Counted from the first letter of the stretch, positions 6,974 to 17,274 are shown. The stretch is DNA of 64,000 bases from Limnohabitans lacus (GCF_030053395.1 NZ_JASGBH010000001.1:434001-498000); one strand, 5' to 3'. The notes: generated from the letters alone by a model not told the origin. Numbers and translations are program-made.

Positions 6974-8007
6974 ACGAGCTGGACACCCTGGTCGAATCCG
7001 CCCGCCAGAGTTTTGCGCAGGCACTGACACCTGCTGATCTCGAAAACGCCAAAGCCCAATTTCTGGGCAAAGCCGGTCGCGTGACCGAGCTGATGAAGGG
7101 CATGGCCGCTCTGAGCGTGGAAGACAAGAAAACCCGTGGTGCGGCCATCAACCTGGCCAAGCAAGCCATTGAAACCGCGCTCAGCGATCGCCGCCAGGCC
7201 TTGGCCGATGCCGAGTTGCAAGCCCAGCTTAAGGCCGAAGCACTCGATGTGAGCTTGCCCGGCCGGAGTGCTGCCGTGGGTGGCTTGCACCCCGTCTCGC
7301 TCACGCTTGAGCGCGTCGAAAATATTTTTGGCTCCATGGGTTTTGAAGTGGCCCAGGGCCCTGAGATCGAGACCGACTGGTTCAACTTCACGGCGCTCAA
7401 CACGCCTGAAGACCACCCCGCGCGCTCGATGCACGACACTTTTTATGTCGAAGGCGGTCATCTGCTGCGCACCCACACGAGCCCCATGCAGATCCGCCAC
7501 GCGGTGCAGCACGTCAAGCGCTACCGCCACCAGATCGACGCCGGTCAGGGCATGCCCGAGATCCGCGTGATTGCCCCTGGCCGGACCTACCGCGTGGACA
7601 GCGATGCGACCCATTCGCCCATGTTCCACCAGTGCGAAGGCCTGTGGATTGGTGAAAACGTGAGCTTCAAGGACCTGAAAGTCGTGGTCACAGATTTCTG
7701 CCGCACCTTCTTCGAAAGCGATGACTTGGTGCTGCGCTTTCGCCCCAGCTTTTTCCCTTTCACCGAGCCCAGCGCCGAGATCGACATCCAATTCCAAAGC
7801 GGGCCTCTGGCTGGCCGTTGGCTTGAAGTGGGTGGTTCTGGCCAAGTCCATCCGAACGTGGTGCGAAACATGGGCCTGGACCCCGAGCAGTTCATTGGCT
7901 TTGCCTTTGGCATGGGCATGGACCGTTTCACCATGTTGCGCTACGGCGTGAACGATTTGCGCCTGTTCTTTGATGGCGATGTGCGCTTCTTGAGCCAGTT
8001 CCAGTAA
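6970..8007 (+). CDS. pheS: Phenylalanine--tRNA ligase alpha subunit
   Basis: The catalytic subunit of the heterotetrameric class II PheRS. At 345 residues it has an N-terminal coiled-coil arm (about 1-90), then the catalytic core: [43 protein letters not shown] (motif 2) and [11 protein letters not shown] (motif 3). No Shine-Dalgarno sequence is visible before the ATG; the start is fixed by the family start [11 protein letters not shown]. It is followed 16 bases later by pheT. A terminator-like hairpin just upstream suggests control by attenuation, as known for E. coli pheST, but the mechanism here is inferred. Confidence 0.97.
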   Translation: MNELDTLVESARQSFAQALTPADLENAKAQFLGKAGRVTELMKGMAALSVEDKKTRGAAINLAKQAIETALSDRRQALADAELQAQLKAEALDVSLPGRSAAVGGLHPVSLTLERVENIFGSMGFEVAQGPEIETDWFNFTALNTPEDHPARSMHDTFYVEGGHLLRTHTSPMQIRHAVQHVKRYRHQIDAGQGMPEIRVIAPGRTYRVDSDATHSPMFHQCEGLWIGENVSFKDLKVVVTDFCRTFFESDDLVLRFRPSFFPFTEPSAEIDIQFQSGPLAGRWLEVGGSGQVHPNVVRNMGLDPEQFIGFAFGMGMDRFTMLRYGVNDLRLFFDGDVRFLSQFQ

Positions 8008-8023
8008 TTCCCGAGATCGAGAT

Positions 8024-10456
8024 ATGCAATTTCCTGAATCCTGGTTGCGCGAGTTTTGCAACCCGTCCCTGACGACCCAGCAACTGGCCGACACCTTGAC
8101 CATGGCCGGTCTCGAAGTGGAAGAGCTCGAGCCCGTGGCCCCGCCATTCACCAAGATCGTGATCGGTGAAATCAAAGAAGCCGTGCAGCACCCCAACGCC
8201 GACCGTCTGCGCGTGTGCCAGGTGGATGTGGGGCAGGGCAGCTTGCTGAACATCGTCTGCGGTGCGCCGAATGCCCGAGTGGGTATCCGTGTGCCCTGCG
8301 CCATGGTGGGGGCCGAATTGCCGCCTGGTGAGGATGGCAAGTCTTTCGTCATCAAGGTTGGCAAGCTGCGAGGCGTTGAAAGCCAGGGCATGCTGTGTTC
8401 GGCCAAAGAACTGAAAATCGCCGACGACCACGGTGGCCTGCTGGAATTGCCGCTGGACGCTCCTCTGGGGCAGGACATCCGCCAATACCTGAATCTGGAC
8501 GACACCCTGTTCACGATCAAGTTGACCCCCAACCTGGCGCACTGCCTGAGCGTTTACGGCATCGCCCGCGAAGTCTCGGCTTTGACCGGTGCGCCCTTGA
8601 AGGCCCCGTCTTTCCCTTCAGTGGCCACGCAAATCCAGGACAAGGTGGCCGTGCAAGTGCAAGCCACAGACTTGTGCGGTCGGTTCAGCGGTCGCGTGGT
8701 CAAAGGTGTGAACACCCAGGCCAAAACACCTCAGTGGATGGTGGACCGCTTGGCCCGCTGCGGGCAGCGCAGCGTGAGCCCTCTGGTGGACATCTCCAAC
8801 TACGTGATGTTCGAGTTCGGCCGTCCTTCCCACATTTTTGACCTGGACAAAATCCACGGTGGCCTGCAGGTGCGCTGGGGCAAGCCAGGTGAATCGCTCA
8901 AGCTGCTCAACGGCACCACCGTGACGGTGGATGAGAAGGTCGGTGTGATCGCTGACGACAGCCAAGTCGAGTCGCTGGCCGGCATCATGGGCGGTGACGC
9001 CACGGCCGTGTCCGATGACACGAAAAACATTTACATCGAAGCGGCTTTCTGGTGGCCCACGTCCATCGCTGGCCGTTCGCGCCGCTTCAACTTTTCAACC
9101 GATGCCGGTCACCGCTTTGAGCGTGGCGTGGACCCGCAACTGACGGTGGAGCACATCGAGCGCATCACGCAGTTGGTGTTGGACATCTGCGGCACACCCG
9201 AAACGCAAGTTGCCCCCATTGATGACCAAACCCTGAATGTGCCCGCCATCACGCCCGTCACACTGCGTGTGGCCCGTGCGGTCAAAGTCATCGGCATGCC
9301 TTTGACGCAGCAACAATGCGCCGATGCACTGCGCGGCTTGGGCTTGCAAGTCTCGGAAGGCGAGGGCACGGTCACCGTGACGCCGCCCAGTTTCCGATTT
9401 GACCTGCAGATCGAGGAAGATTTGATCGAGGAAGTGGCCCGCATGGTGGGCTACAACAATCTGCCCACGAATCCACCACTGGCCCCCATCACGGCCAAGG
9501 TGCGCCGCGAGACCGAACGCAGCCCATCTGCGGTGCGCCGTGCCATCGCAGCCCGTGGTTATCAGGAAACCATCAACTACAGCTTCGTCGAAGAATCCTG
9601 GGAAAAAGACTTGGCCGGCAACGAGAACCCGATTCGCTTGCTCAACCCGATCGCCAGCCAGATGAGCGTCATGCGCTCCAGCCTGATCGGCTCGCTGCTG
9701 CAAGTCGTCAAGTTCAACGCCGACCGCAAAGCCGACCGCGTGCGCGTGTTCGAGCTCGGTCGCGTGTTTTTGCGCAACGGCCAAGCGGTCAACAGCGACA
9801 CCACGGTGGAAGGCTTTGACCAACCCATGCGAGTGGCCGCCATGGCCTGGGGCCCTTTCGAGACCTTGGGTTGGCAAGGCAAATCTCGCCTCGTGGATTA
9901 CTTCGACGTCAAAGGGGATGTCGAAGCCTTGCTGGCACCCCGTCAAGCGGAGTTTTTGGCCGTTGAACACCCCGCATTGCACCCCGGTCGCTCGGCGCAA
10001 GTTGTACTGGACGGTGTGGTGATCGGCCATGTGGGCGAGTTGCACCCCCGTTGGCGTCAAGCTTGGGACTTGCCACACGCACCCGTGGTCTTTGAATTGT
10101 CCTTGGATGCGGTGACCACCCGTCTGGTGCCTGCCGCACAAGGCCTAGCCAAGCACCAGCCTGTGGAGCGCGACATTGCCGTCATCGTGGCTGAATCGGT
10201 CACGCATGCCCAATTGATGCAAGCCATCCACGCTGCGCCGACCGAGGGCTTGCTCCAAGGCGCCGTGTTATTTGACATCTACCGACCCAAGTCCGATGCA
10301 GTCGGCGGCAGTTTGGCCGCTGGTGAAAAGAGTTTGGCCGTGCGCCTGACTTTGGGCACCGCCGAAGCCACGTTGACCGATGCGCAGATCGATGCGGCCA
10401 TGAACGCGGTGTTGGCTCATCTGAGTCAACAGGTTGCTGCTCGTTTGCGCGCTTGA
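8024..10456 (+). CDS. pheT: Phenylalanine--tRNA ligase beta subunit
   Basis: The 810-residue partner of PheS; it binds tRNA-Phe, edits mischarged Tyr and completes the (alpha-beta)2 enzyme. It begins with the family start MQFPESWLREF. The order is the tRNA-binding/OB domain (about 40-155, HPNADRLRVCQVDVG), B3/B4 editing module (about 210-400), B5 (about 405-480), the catalytic-like core and the C-terminal FDX-ACB anticodon domain (VERDIAVIV onward). The length matches E. coli (795). It ends 12 bases before the ihfA start, giving the widespread pheS-pheT-ihfA order. Confidence 0.97.
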   Translation: MQFPESWLREFCNPSLTTQQLADTLTMAGLEVEELEPVAPPFTKIVIGEIKEAVQHPNADRLRVCQVDVGQGSLLNIVCGAPNARVGIRVPCAMVGAELPPGEDGKSFVIKVGKLRGVESQGMLCSAKELKIADDHGGLLELPLDAPLGQDIRQYLNLDDTLFTIKLTPNLAHCLSVYGIAREVSALTGAPLKAPSFPSVATQIQDKVAVQVQATDLCGRFSGRVVKGVNTQAKTPQWMVDRLARCGQRSVSPLVDISNYVMFEFGRPSHIFDLDKIHGGLQVRWGKPGESLKLLNGTTVTVDEKVGVIADDSQVESLAGIMGGDATAVSDDTKNIYIEAAFWWPTSIAGRSRRFNFSTDAGHRFERGVDPQLTVEHIERITQLVLDICGTPETQVAPIDDQTLNVPAITPVTLRVARAVKVIGMPLTQQQCADALRGLGLQVSEGEGTVTVTPPSFRFDLQIEEDLIEEVARMVGYNNLPTNPPLAPITAKVRRETERSPSAVRRAIAARGYQETINYSFVEESWEKDLAGNENPIRLLNPIASQMSVMRSSLIGSLLQVVKFNADRKADRVRVFELGRVFLRNGQAVNSDTTVEGFDQPMRVAAMAWGPFETLGWQGKSRLVDYFDVKGDVEALLAPRQAEFLAVEHPALHPGRSAQVVLDGVVIGHVGELHPRWRQAWDLPHAPVVFELSLDAVTTRLVPAAQGLAKHQPVERDIAVIVAESVTHAQLMQAIHAAPTEGLLQGAVLFDIYRPKSDAVGGSLAAGEKSLAVRLTLGTAEATLTDAQIDAAMNAVLAHLSQQVAARLRA

Positions 10457-10468
10457 TGGGTTGGCGTG

Positions 10469-10819
10469 ATGGAAATTTCAGTCGAAAGCCTTGAAACCCC
10501 CGCCTTGACCAAGGCGCACTTGGCCGATTTGTTGTTCGAACAGATCGGTTTGAACAAACGCGAGTCCAAGGACATGGTCGATGCCTTCTTTGACCTCATG
10601 GTGGACAGCCTGATTGAAGGCACCGATGTGAAAATTTCGGGCTTTGGCAACTTCCAGATCCGCACCAAGGCGGCCCGCCCCGGCCGCAATCCGCGCACAG
10701 GAGAATTGATTCCTATTGATGCACGTCGTGTTGCCACCTTCCATGCCAGCCATAAATTCAAGGCATTGATTCAGGGCGACACCGATGAAGACGGCAGCGT
10801 GGACATGGTGGGCCTTTGA
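10469..10819 (+). CDS. ihfA: Integration host factor alpha subunit
   Basis: With IhfB it forms the sequence-specific DNA-bending heterodimer IHF, used in transcription, replication and recombination. The 116-residue protein has the HU/IHF fold: TKAHLADLLFEQIGLNKRES, KISGFGNFQIR and the minor-groove arm tip PGRNPRTGE. A short N-terminal lead and an acidic C-terminal tail make it longer than the 99-residue E. coli protein. ATG 10469 is preferred over the GTG immediately before it. It is probably co-transcribed with pheST. Confidence 0.95.
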   Translation: MEISVESLETPALTKAHLADLLFEQIGLNKRESKDMVDAFFDLMVDSLIEGTDVKISGFGNFQIRTKAARPGRNPRTGELIPIDARRVATFHASHKFKALIQGDTDEDGSVDMVGL

Positions 10820-10847
10820 AACTGCAACACGCTTTCAGGAGGGCACC

Positions 10848-11177
10848 ATGCTTTTCAAATTCAAATCGGCCGCTGCCAGCGACCTGATCATGCTCGAGGC
10901 CGATGGCCGCAAATTGCTCAAGATCATGTTGGGCGATGACCCCGTCAAAGGCATTGTGTTGGCGGCGGACATTCCTGCCCGCATCGCTGCCCTCGAGGCG
11001 GCTGTGGCGCAAGACGAAGCCCTGCGCCAGCAGCATGCCGAGCAGTCGGCATCAGACCAAGAGAACGATGAAGCGGTGGTGCTCGACGCGGTGCGCTTGT
11101 CTCAAAGGGCCACCCCCATGCTCAAGCTCTTGGCACGCAGCTTGGCTGAGCAATCCGACGTGGTCTGGGGCGTCTGA
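10848..11177 (+). CDS. DUF1840 family protein
   Basis: A 109-residue cytoplasmic protein starting MLFKFKSAAASDLIMLEADG, the signature of the DUF1840 family of Betaproteobacteria. No catalytic motif is evident. Residues 45-85 are rich in Ala, Glu and Gln and probably helical. CAGGAGGG precedes the ATG closely. It lies 28 bases after ihfA, so it may belong to that transcript, and its stop is 9 bases from the stop of the convergent DUF192 gene. Function is unknown. Confidence 0.8.
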   Translation: MLFKFKSAAASDLIMLEADGRKLLKIMLGDDPVKGIVLAADIPARIAALEAAVAQDEALRQQHAEQSASDQENDEAVVLDAVRLSQRATPMLKLLARSLAEQSDVVWGV

Positions 11178-11186
11178 GGCGACGTT

Positions 11187-11678
11187 TCAACGGCCGAAAA
11201 CTTGGCCACCCAGCTGGTAACCCGCCTTGATCTGCCGCTTGGCAAACCACCCCACGTTCATTTCCAGTACATAGCGCACCGGTTTGGTTGAGCAGTGCGA
11301 ATCGTCGCTTTGTGGCTTCATGTCCGCCAAGTTCACGATGGTGCCGTCGTCGGCCACAAAAGCCGCCGTCAGGGGGATGAGCGTGTTGCGCATCCAGAAA
11401 CACTGCGTGGCCGCTTGTTCAAACACAAACAGCATGCCCTCGTGTTGCGGCATTTCTTTGCGGAACATCAGACCGATTTGACGTTGCTCGGAGGTTTGCG
11501 CCACTTGCACATCCAGCATGTGCATACCTGCCGTCAGCTTGGTGCGGGGCAATTGCAGTTGAGGGCCAGATTGGGCCGCCGCCCAAGTGGACAGGCTTGT
11601 CAGCAAGAAGCCGCAGATCCAGTGCAGGGCAGGGTGCATTGATCGGGCACAAGAGCGAGAGGTCATTGAAAAATCCAT
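11187..11678 (-). CDS. DUF192 family exported protein
   Basis: A 163-residue protein with an N-terminal signal sequence (hydrophobic run ICGFLLTSLSTWAAA, likely cut after AAA or AAAQ) and one DUF192 domain. Family hallmarks are visible: EQRQIGLMFRKEMPQHEGMLFVF, CFWMRNTLIPL and the terminal QIKAGYQLGG. It should act in the periplasm; its biochemical role is not known. The start is uncertain: methionines at 11678, 11666 and 11639 are all possible, and the last gives a more usual signal peptide. It follows the cold-shock gene on the minus strand by 51 bases. Confidence 0.8.
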   Translation of the reverse strand: MDFSMTSRSCARSMHPALHWICGFLLTSLSTWAAAQSGPQLQLPRTKLTAGMHMLDVQVAQTSEQRQIGLMFRKEMPQHEGMLFVFEQAATQCFWMRNTLIPLTAAFVADDGTIVNLADMKPQSDDSHCSTKPVRYVLEMNVGWFAKRQIKAGYQLGGQVFGR

Positions 11679-11729
11679 CCAAACAGTGTTCGCAACACGG
11701 CAAGGATAACGCCTGCAAGAGGTGTTCGA

Positions 11730-11996
11730 TCAGCTGCTGGTCGAGATGGGGGGCGTGCTGTTGGGGATGGGCTCTCCAGGCGGTTCGGAGTTGACTTCGG
11801 TGCGGATGTTGGCCGCCATCAAGCCCTTAGCGCCATCCGTCAGCTCAAAGCTGACCCGGGCACCTTCTTTGAGACTTTTGTAGCCTTCGGCCACGATGGC
11901 CGAGAAGTGCGCAAAAGCATCCGGGCCACCTCCATCGGGCTGGATGAATCCAAAGCCTTTGGCGTCATTGAACCATTTGACCGTACCACTGGGCAT
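11730..11996 (-). CDS. Cold-shock domain protein (CspA family)
   Basis: A single-stranded nucleic acid chaperone. Residues 1-68 form the cold-shock domain with RNP1 KGFGFI and an RNP2-like DAFAHFSAI. The last 20 residues (from about NSEPPGEP) are a Pro/Ser-rich extension that most CspA proteins lack. GGAG lies before the ATG on the minus strand. The 144 bases up to clpS form a shared divergent control region. Its native job (cold, stationary phase or constitutive) cannot be told from the sequence. Confidence 0.93.
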   Translation of the reverse strand: MPSGTVKWFNDAKGFGFIQPDGGGPDAFAHFSAIVAEGYKSLKEGARVSFELTDGAKGLMAANIRTEVNSEPPGEPIPNSTPPISTSS

Positions 11997-12140
11997 GGCT
12001 TGTCTCCGTCTTTGTTTGCACCAATTTGAGGCGTGCTTGTTGTTTTTGTCAATGTCGGTTTACCCCAGCCGTGGTTTGATGAAAAAAGACTTTTAGAGCC
12101 TTGGCCCTCAAGGGCTTGAAAGCGCCGATAGAATGAATTC

Positions 12141-12500
12141 ATGGCAACGAAAAAACCGCAGAACCCGACGCTGCCCCCGGTCACACCCCACACCCCTGAA
12201 GGTGGGGAATCGGTGGTCCTCGAGCGTCTCGCTCAGAAGATCCAGCCGCCCCAGATGTACCAGGTGGCGATGCTCAACGATGACTACACCCCGATGGAGT
12301 TCGTGGTGATGGTGATCCAAGAATTTTTTGGCAAAGACCGCGAGTCGGCCACCCAGATCATGCTCAAGATCCACTTGGACGGCAAAGGCATTTGCGGCGT
12401 TTATTCCCGCGATGTGGCCGCCACCAAGGTCGATCAGGTGCTCGATGCCGCCAAGCAGGCGGGGCATCCCCTGCAGTGCGTCAGCGAGCCCATTGAATAG
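12141..12500 (+). CDS. clpS: ATP-dependent Clp protease adaptor ClpS
   Basis: The 119-residue N-recognin that hands N-degron substrates to ClpA. The core is intact: [21 protein letters not shown] holds the Asn-Asp-Asp substrate site, and VMVIQEFF and the [11 protein letters not shown] segment follow. The first 30 residues are a flexible Pro-rich lead. It is 55 bases upstream of clpA in the conserved clpS-clpA pair and divergent from the cold-shock gene. Confidence 0.96.
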   Translation: MATKKPQNPTLPPVTPHTPEGGESVVLERLAQKIQPPQMYQVAMLNDDYTPMEFVVMVIQEFFGKDRESATQIMLKIHLDGKGICGVYSRDVAATKVDQVLDAAKQAGHPLQCVSEPIE

Positions 12501-12555
12501 TGGGCCAAACGCCCCACATGAACAGAATCACTCAGCAAGGCAAAAAGGAAATCAC

Positions 12556-14892
12556 ATGATTGCCCAGGAATTGGAAGTCAGCTTGCACATGGCCTTTGTC
12601 GAGGCCCGTCAGCAGCGCCACGAGTTCATCACGGTCGAGCATCTCTTGCTCGCCTTGTTGGACAACCCCAGCGCTGCCGAGGTGTTGCGCGCTTGCGCTG
12701 CCAACATCGACGACTTGCGCACCGCCTTGACGAACTTCATCAAGGACAACACCCCCCAAGTGGCAGGTACCGAAGAGGTGGACACCCAGCCCACATTGGG
12801 TTTTCAGCGCGTCATCCAACGCGCCATCATGCATGTGCAGTCCACAGGCAATGGCAAGAAGGAAGTCACTGGCGCCAACGTGCTGGTGGCCATCTTCGGC
12901 GAGAAGGACTCGCACGCTGTGTATTACCTGCACCAGCAGGGCATCACGCGTCTGGATGTGGTGAACTTCATTGCCCACGGCATCCGCAAGAGCGATCCGC
13001 CTGAAGCGGCCAAATCCGCTGAAGCGCCGCCCAGTTCAGACGCTGAGGAATCTTCGGGTGGGGAGCGCAATGAAAAAGCCTCGCCGCTGGAGCAGTACAC
13101 CAACAACCTGAACCAAGCGGCCAAGGACGGCAAGATAGATCCGCTGATCGGCCGTGAATACGAAGTCGAGCGCACGATCCAGATTCTGTGCCGTCGCCGC
13201 AAAAACAACCCCCTGCTGGTGGGCGAAGCCGGCGTGGGCAAGACGGCGATTGCCGAAGGCCTCGCTTGGCGCATCACCCAAGGCACCGTGCCCGAGATCT
13301 TGGCCGAGGCCCAGGTCTATTCGCTCGACATGGGCGCTTTGCTGGCCGGCACCAAGTACCGGGGCGATTTTGAGCAACGCTTGAAAGGCGTGCTCAAAGC
13401 GCTCAAAGACAAGCCCAATGGCATCCTGTTCATCGACGAGATCCACACCTTGATCGGTGCGGGCGCCGCCTCGGGCGGTACGCTGGACGCGTCCAACCTG
13501 CTCAAGCCAGCGCTGTCCAGCGGTCAGCTCAAGTGCATTGGTGCCACCACCTTCACCGAATACCGTGGCATCTTCGAAAAAGACGCCGCACTCAGCCGCC
13601 GTTTCCAGAAAGTGGATGTGGTCGAACCCACGGTCTCTGAGACGGTGGAAATCCTCAAAGGCCTCAAGAGCCGCTTTGAAGAGCACCACAGCGTCAAGTA
13701 CGCCAACGCCGCGCTGCAGGCCGCTGCCGAGCTGTCGGCCAAGTTCATCAACGACCGTCAACTGCCCGACAAGGCGATTGACGTGATTGACGAGGCCGGC
13801 GCTGCGCAGCGCATCTTGGTGGCGTCCAAGCGCAAGAAAACCATTGGCAAGGCCGAGATCGAAGACATCGTGGCCAAGATCGCCCGCATCCCGCCAGCCA
13901 ATGTGTCCAACGACGACCGCAGCAAGTTGCAGACCATCGAGCGTGACCTCAAGTCCGTGGTGTTCGGTCAAGACAAGGCGCTCGAAGTGCTGGCTTCTGC
14001 CGTCAAGATGGCCCGCTCGGGCTTGGGCAAGGCCGACAAGCCGATTGGCTCTTTCTTGTTCTCAGGCCCCACGGGCGTGGGCAAGACCGAAGCGGCCAAG
14101 CAGTTGGCCTACATCATGGGCATTGAGCTGATCCGCTTTGACATGTCTGAGTACATGGAGCAGCACGCGGTGAGCCGCCTGATCGGTGCGCCTCCGGGCT
14201 ATGTGGGCTTTGACCAGGGCGGTCTCTTGACCGAGGCCGTCACCAAAAAGCCGCATTGCGTACTCTTGCTCGACGAGATCGAAAAAGCGCACCCTGCGAT
14301 CTTCAATGTGCTGCTTCAGGTCATGGACCACGGCACACTGACCGACAACAACGGGCGCAAGGCCGATTTCCGCAACGTGATCATTGTCATGACCACCAAC
14401 GCGGGCGCCGAAACCATGAACAAGGCCACGATTGGCTTCACCAACCCACGTGTGGCTGGTGACGAGATGGGCGACATCAAGCGCCTGTTCACCCCCGAGT
14501 TCCGCAACCGCTTGGACGCGATCGTCAGCTTCAAGCCGCTGGACGAGCAGATCATCTTGCGTGTGGTGGACAAGTTCTTGCTGCAATTGGAGCAACAGCT
14601 GGGCGAAAAGAAAGTGGACGTTACCTTCACCGACAAGCTGCGCAAACACTTGGCCAAGAAGGGCTTCGATCCGCTCATGGGTGCACGCCCGATGCAGCGC
14701 CTGATCCAGGACATGATCCGCAAGGCCCTGGCCGACGAGTTGCTGTTCGGTCGCCTGACCGATGGCGGCCGCTTGTCGGTGGACCTGGACGACATGGACG
14801 AGGTGTTGCTGGACATCACCCCGCTGCCCAAAAAGGAAAGTCGCTCTGCGCGTGCGGAGCCTGCTGAGCCTGAGGAGGCTGCAGCCAGCTGA
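12556..14892 (+). CDS. clpA: ATP-dependent Clp protease ATP-binding subunit ClpA
   Basis: The AAA+ unfoldase that feeds substrates, including those delivered by ClpS, to ClpP. The 778-residue protein has an N-domain (1-145), an acidic Ser/Glu linker, and two AAA+ modules with Walker A motifs GEAGVGKT (223-230) and GPTGVGKT (504-511) and Walker B segments LFIDEIH and LLLDEIEK. The start at 12556 has AAAAAGGAA upstream and yields MIAQELEVSLHMAF. A longer reading that begins inside clpS is rejected. A strong terminator follows. Confidence 0.97.
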   Translation: MIAQELEVSLHMAFVEARQQRHEFITVEHLLLALLDNPSAAEVLRACAANIDDLRTALTNFIKDNTPQVAGTEEVDTQPTLGFQRVIQRAIMHVQSTGNGKKEVTGANVLVAIFGEKDSHAVYYLHQQGITRLDVVNFIAHGIRKSDPPEAAKSAEAPPSSDAEESSGGERNEKASPLEQYTNNLNQAAKDGKIDPLIGREYEVERTIQILCRRRKNNPLLVGEAGVGKTAIAEGLAWRITQGTVPEILAEAQVYSLDMGALLAGTKYRGDFEQRLKGVLKALKDKPNGILFIDEIHTLIGAGAASGGTLDASNLLKPALSSGQLKCIGATTFTEYRGIFEKDAALSRRFQKVDVVEPTVSETVEILKGLKSRFEEHHSVKYANAALQAAAELSAKFINDRQLPDKAIDVIDEAGAAQRILVASKRKKTIGKAEIEDIVAKIARIPPANVSNDDRSKLQTIERDLKSVVFGQDKALEVLASAVKMARSGLGKADKPIGSFLFSGPTGVGKTEAAKQLAYIMGIELIRFDMSEYMEQHAVSRLIGAPPGYVGFDQGGLLTEAVTKKPHCVLLLDEIEKAHPAIFNVLLQVMDHGTLTDNNGRKADFRNVIIVMTTNAGAETMNKATIGFTNPRVAGDEMGDIKRLFTPEFRNRLDAIVSFKPLDEQIILRVVDKFLLQLEQQLGEKKVDVTFTDKLRKHLAKKGFDPLMGARPMQRLIQDMIRKALADELLFGRLTDGGRLSVDLDDMDEVLLDITPLPKKESRSARAEPAEPEEAAAS

Positions 14893-14903
14893 AATGGGCT
14901 GAA

Positions 14904-14943
14904 CCCCAAAAAATAGGAGGCCTTGGCCTCCTATTTTTTGGGG
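14904..14943. terminator. Bidirectional terminator with 19-bp perfect arms
   Basis: CCCCAAAAAATAGGAGGCC is exactly mirrored across a two-base centre. It has A-runs and T-runs on both sides, so it can end clpA and the convergent ATPase gene. Confidence 0.9.
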
Positions 14944-14957
14944 GTGAACAGCGTCAA

Positions 14958-16478
14958 TCAGCGCTTTCGCTTTGACCCTGACGAGCCCAGCAGGCCGCCG
15001 AGTACGCCGCGAACAATCTCTCGCCCAATGGCCGAGCCCATGGTGCGGACCGCACTTTTGACCACCATTTGCGCCACGCCATCGTGTTGACCGCCCCGAG
15101 GGCCGGTGGAGCCGAAGATGAAATCGGACACACTGTTCATGAGGCCAGATCGGCTGTCGGAGGTTGCGTCTGCTGAACCCGCTGGAACTGGGGCGCCATT
15201 CGCCGCAGGCGCGCCTTTGAGCTTTTCGTAGGCCGATTCGCGGTCTTGCGCGGCTTCATAAACACCAGCCACCAGCGAGTTTTTCAGCAGGGCTTGGCGC
15301 TGCTCGGGCGTGATCGGGCCCAGCTGGCTGGCCGGGGGCATGACAAACACGCGTTCGGTTTCGGTGGGCCGTCCTTTAGCGTCCAGCAGGCTCACCAGGG
15401 CTTCGCCCACGCCCAGCTCTGTGATGGCCGCTTCGATGTCCAGACCCGTCTTGGGGCGCATGGTTTGCGCCGTGGCGGCCACGGCTTTTTGGTCGCGTGG
15501 GGTGAAGGCGCGCAGGGCGTGCTGCACGCGGTTGCCCAGCTGGCCCAAGATGCTGTCGGGGATGTCCAGCGGGTTTTGCGTCACAAAATAAACCCCCACG
15601 CCTTTGGAGCGCACCAGACGCACCACCAGCTCGATGCGTTCGATCAAGGCTGCGGGTGCGTCTTTGAACAATAGGTGTGCTTCGTCAAAAAAGAACACCA
15701 GCTTGGGTTTTTCGGGGTCGCCTATTTCAGGCAAGACTTCGAACAATTCGGACAGCATCCACAGCAAGAAAGTCGCGTAAAGGCGCGGCGAATTCATCAG
15801 CTTGTCGGCCGCCAAGATGTTGACCACCCCCATGCCGTCGGCCGTTTGCATGAAGTCTTCGATGTTGAGCATGGGCTCGCCAAAGAACTGGTCGCCGCCT
15901 TCGGTCTCAATCTGCAGCAGGCCGCGCTGGATGGCGCCGATGCTGGCCGCGCTGATGTTGCCGTATTCGGTGGTGAAGTTTTTGGCGTTGTCGCCCACGT
16001 GCTGCAACATGGCCCGCAGGTCTTTCATGTCCAGCAGCAGCAAGCCGTTGTCGTCGGCGATCTTGAAGACCAGGTTGAGCACACCGGCCTGGGTGTCGTT
16101 CAGGCCCAGCATCCGCGCCAGAAGCAAAGGCCCCATGTCGGACACGGTGGCCCGCACCGGGTGGCCTTGGGCGCCAAACACGTCCCACAGCGTGGTGGGG
16201 CATGCCAGGGGTTCGGGCAGGGCTATGCCACGGTCTTTCAACACGGCGGCCAGCTTCTCGCCGATACGGCCTGGCTGGCTGATGCCGGTCAAATCGCCTT
16301 TGACGTCGGCCATGAAGACCGGCACGCCCAAGCGAGAGAAGTTCTCGGCCAGGGTTTGCAAAGTGACGGTTTTGCCCGTGCCGGTGGCACCGGTGATCAG
16401 GCCGTGGCGGTTGGCCAAGCTCGGCAGCAGCTGGCACTGCGCCGTCTTGTTTTGGGCAATCAACATGGGTTCGGCCAT
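14958..16478 (-). CDS. HerA-like helicase/ATPase, DUF853 family
   Basis: A 506-residue P-loop ATPase of the HerA/FtsK superfamily (DUF853). Walker A is GATGTGKT near residue 31 and Walker B is [12 protein letters not shown] near 250, with [19 protein letters not shown] further on. The C-terminal 90 residues are Ala/Gly/Ser-rich, with [12 protein letters not shown] and a basic GSSGSKRKR end. The family is widespread and its role is poorly defined; DNA translocation or repair is assumed. ATG 16478 has AGGGAG upstream; a GTG 15 bases earlier overlaps this ribosome site and is rejected. No NurA-type nuclease is nearby. Confidence 0.88.
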   Translation of the reverse strand: MAEPMLIAQNKTAQCQLLPSLANRHGLITGATGTGKTVTLQTLAENFSRLGVPVFMADVKGDLTGISQPGRIGEKLAAVLKDRGIALPEPLACPTTLWDVFGAQGHPVRATVSDMGPLLLARMLGLNDTQAGVLNLVFKIADDNGLLLLDMKDLRAMLQHVGDNAKNFTTEYGNISAASIGAIQRGLLQIETEGGDQFFGEPMLNIEDFMQTADGMGVVNILAADKLMNSPRLYATFLLWMLSELFEVLPEIGDPEKPKLVFFFDEAHLLFKDAPAALIERIELVVRLVRSKGVGVYFVTQNPLDIPDSILGQLGNRVQHALRAFTPRDQKAVAATAQTMRPKTGLDIEAAITELGVGEALVSLLDAKGRPTETERVFVMPPASQLGPITPEQRQALLKNSLVAGVYEAAQDRESAYEKLKGAPAANGAPVPAGSADATSDSRSGLMNSVSDFIFGSTGPRGGQHDGVAQMVVKSAVRTMGSAIGREIVRGVLGGLLGSSGSKRKR

Positions 16479-16548
16479 CAAAATCTCCCTCACGCGTGTG
16501 AAAAGTAAAATCTACCCATAGGTTAAATCAACATTCAAGGAATTCCCG

Positions 16549-17274
16549 ATGGCTGGCCACAGTAAATGGGCAAATATTCAGCACCGCAAGGGCCGACAAG
16601 ACGAAAAAAGGCAACGGATTTGGACCCGGGTGGTCCGTGAAATCATGGTGGCCGCCCGCACCGGCGGTGGCGATGTCTCGGCCAACCCCCGTTTGCGTCT
16701 GGCCATTGAAAAGGCCAAGGCGGCCAACATGCCCGCCGACACCATCAAGCGCAATGTGGACAAAGCCACCGGCAACCTCGAAGGCGTGAGCTACGAAGAA
16801 ATCCGATACGAAGGCTATGGCATTGGCGGTGCCGCCGTGATCGTCGACACCATGACCGACAACCGTGTGCGCACGGTGGCCGAGGTGCGCCACGCTTTCA
16901 GCAAGCATGGCGGTAATTTGGGCACCGAAGGCTCGGTGGCTTTCCAGTTCAAGAACTGCGGCCAGCTGATCTTTGCCCCTGGCACGGACGAAGACAAGGT
17001 CATGGAAGTGGCCTTGGAAGCTGGTGCGGAAGACGTGATCACCGACGAAGAGGGCGCCATCGAGGTGCTGACCGCGCCCGCCGATTTTGAAGCGGTCAAG
17101 AACGCTTTGGAAGCGGCCGGCCTGGTGGCCGATATGGCCGAGGTCACCATGCGTGCGGAGAACACCATTGCGCTCAGCGGTGACGACGCCGCCAAAATGC
17201 AAAAGCTTCTGGACATTCTGGAAGACTTGGACGATGTGCAAAACGTCTTCCACAACGCCGACATTCAAGAATAA
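16549..17274 (+). CDS. yebC: YebC/PmpR family regulatory protein
   Basis: A 241-residue member of the YebC family, complete from [15 protein letters not shown] to the acidic C-terminus. Members have been described as transcription regulators and, more recently, as factors that help ribosomes through difficult sequences such as polyproline. AAGGA precedes the ATG. It opens a co-directional run ending with RNase G, and purD begins 9 bases after its stop. Confidence 0.95.
   Translation: MAGHSKWANIQHRKGRQDEKRQRIWTRVVREIMVAARTGGGDVSANPRLRLAIEKAKAANMPADTIKRNVDKATGNLEGVSYEEIRYEGYGIGGAAVIVDTMTDNRVRTVAEVRHAFSKHGGNLGTEGSVAFQFKNCGQLIFAPGTDEDKVMEVALEAGAEDVITDEEGAIEVLTAPADFEAVKNALEAAGLVADMAEVTMRAENTIALSGDDAAKMQKLLDILEDLDDVQNVFHNADIQE

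Noticed and set aside
12129-12134. TAGAAT as the clpS -10 box
   Set aside because: It ends 7 bases before the ATG, leaving no room for a leader, and has no -35 partner.
12328-12555. N-terminal extension of ClpA into clpS
   Set aside because: The extension overlaps clpS out of frame and has no ClpA homology. ATG 12556 has a ribosome site and the family start.
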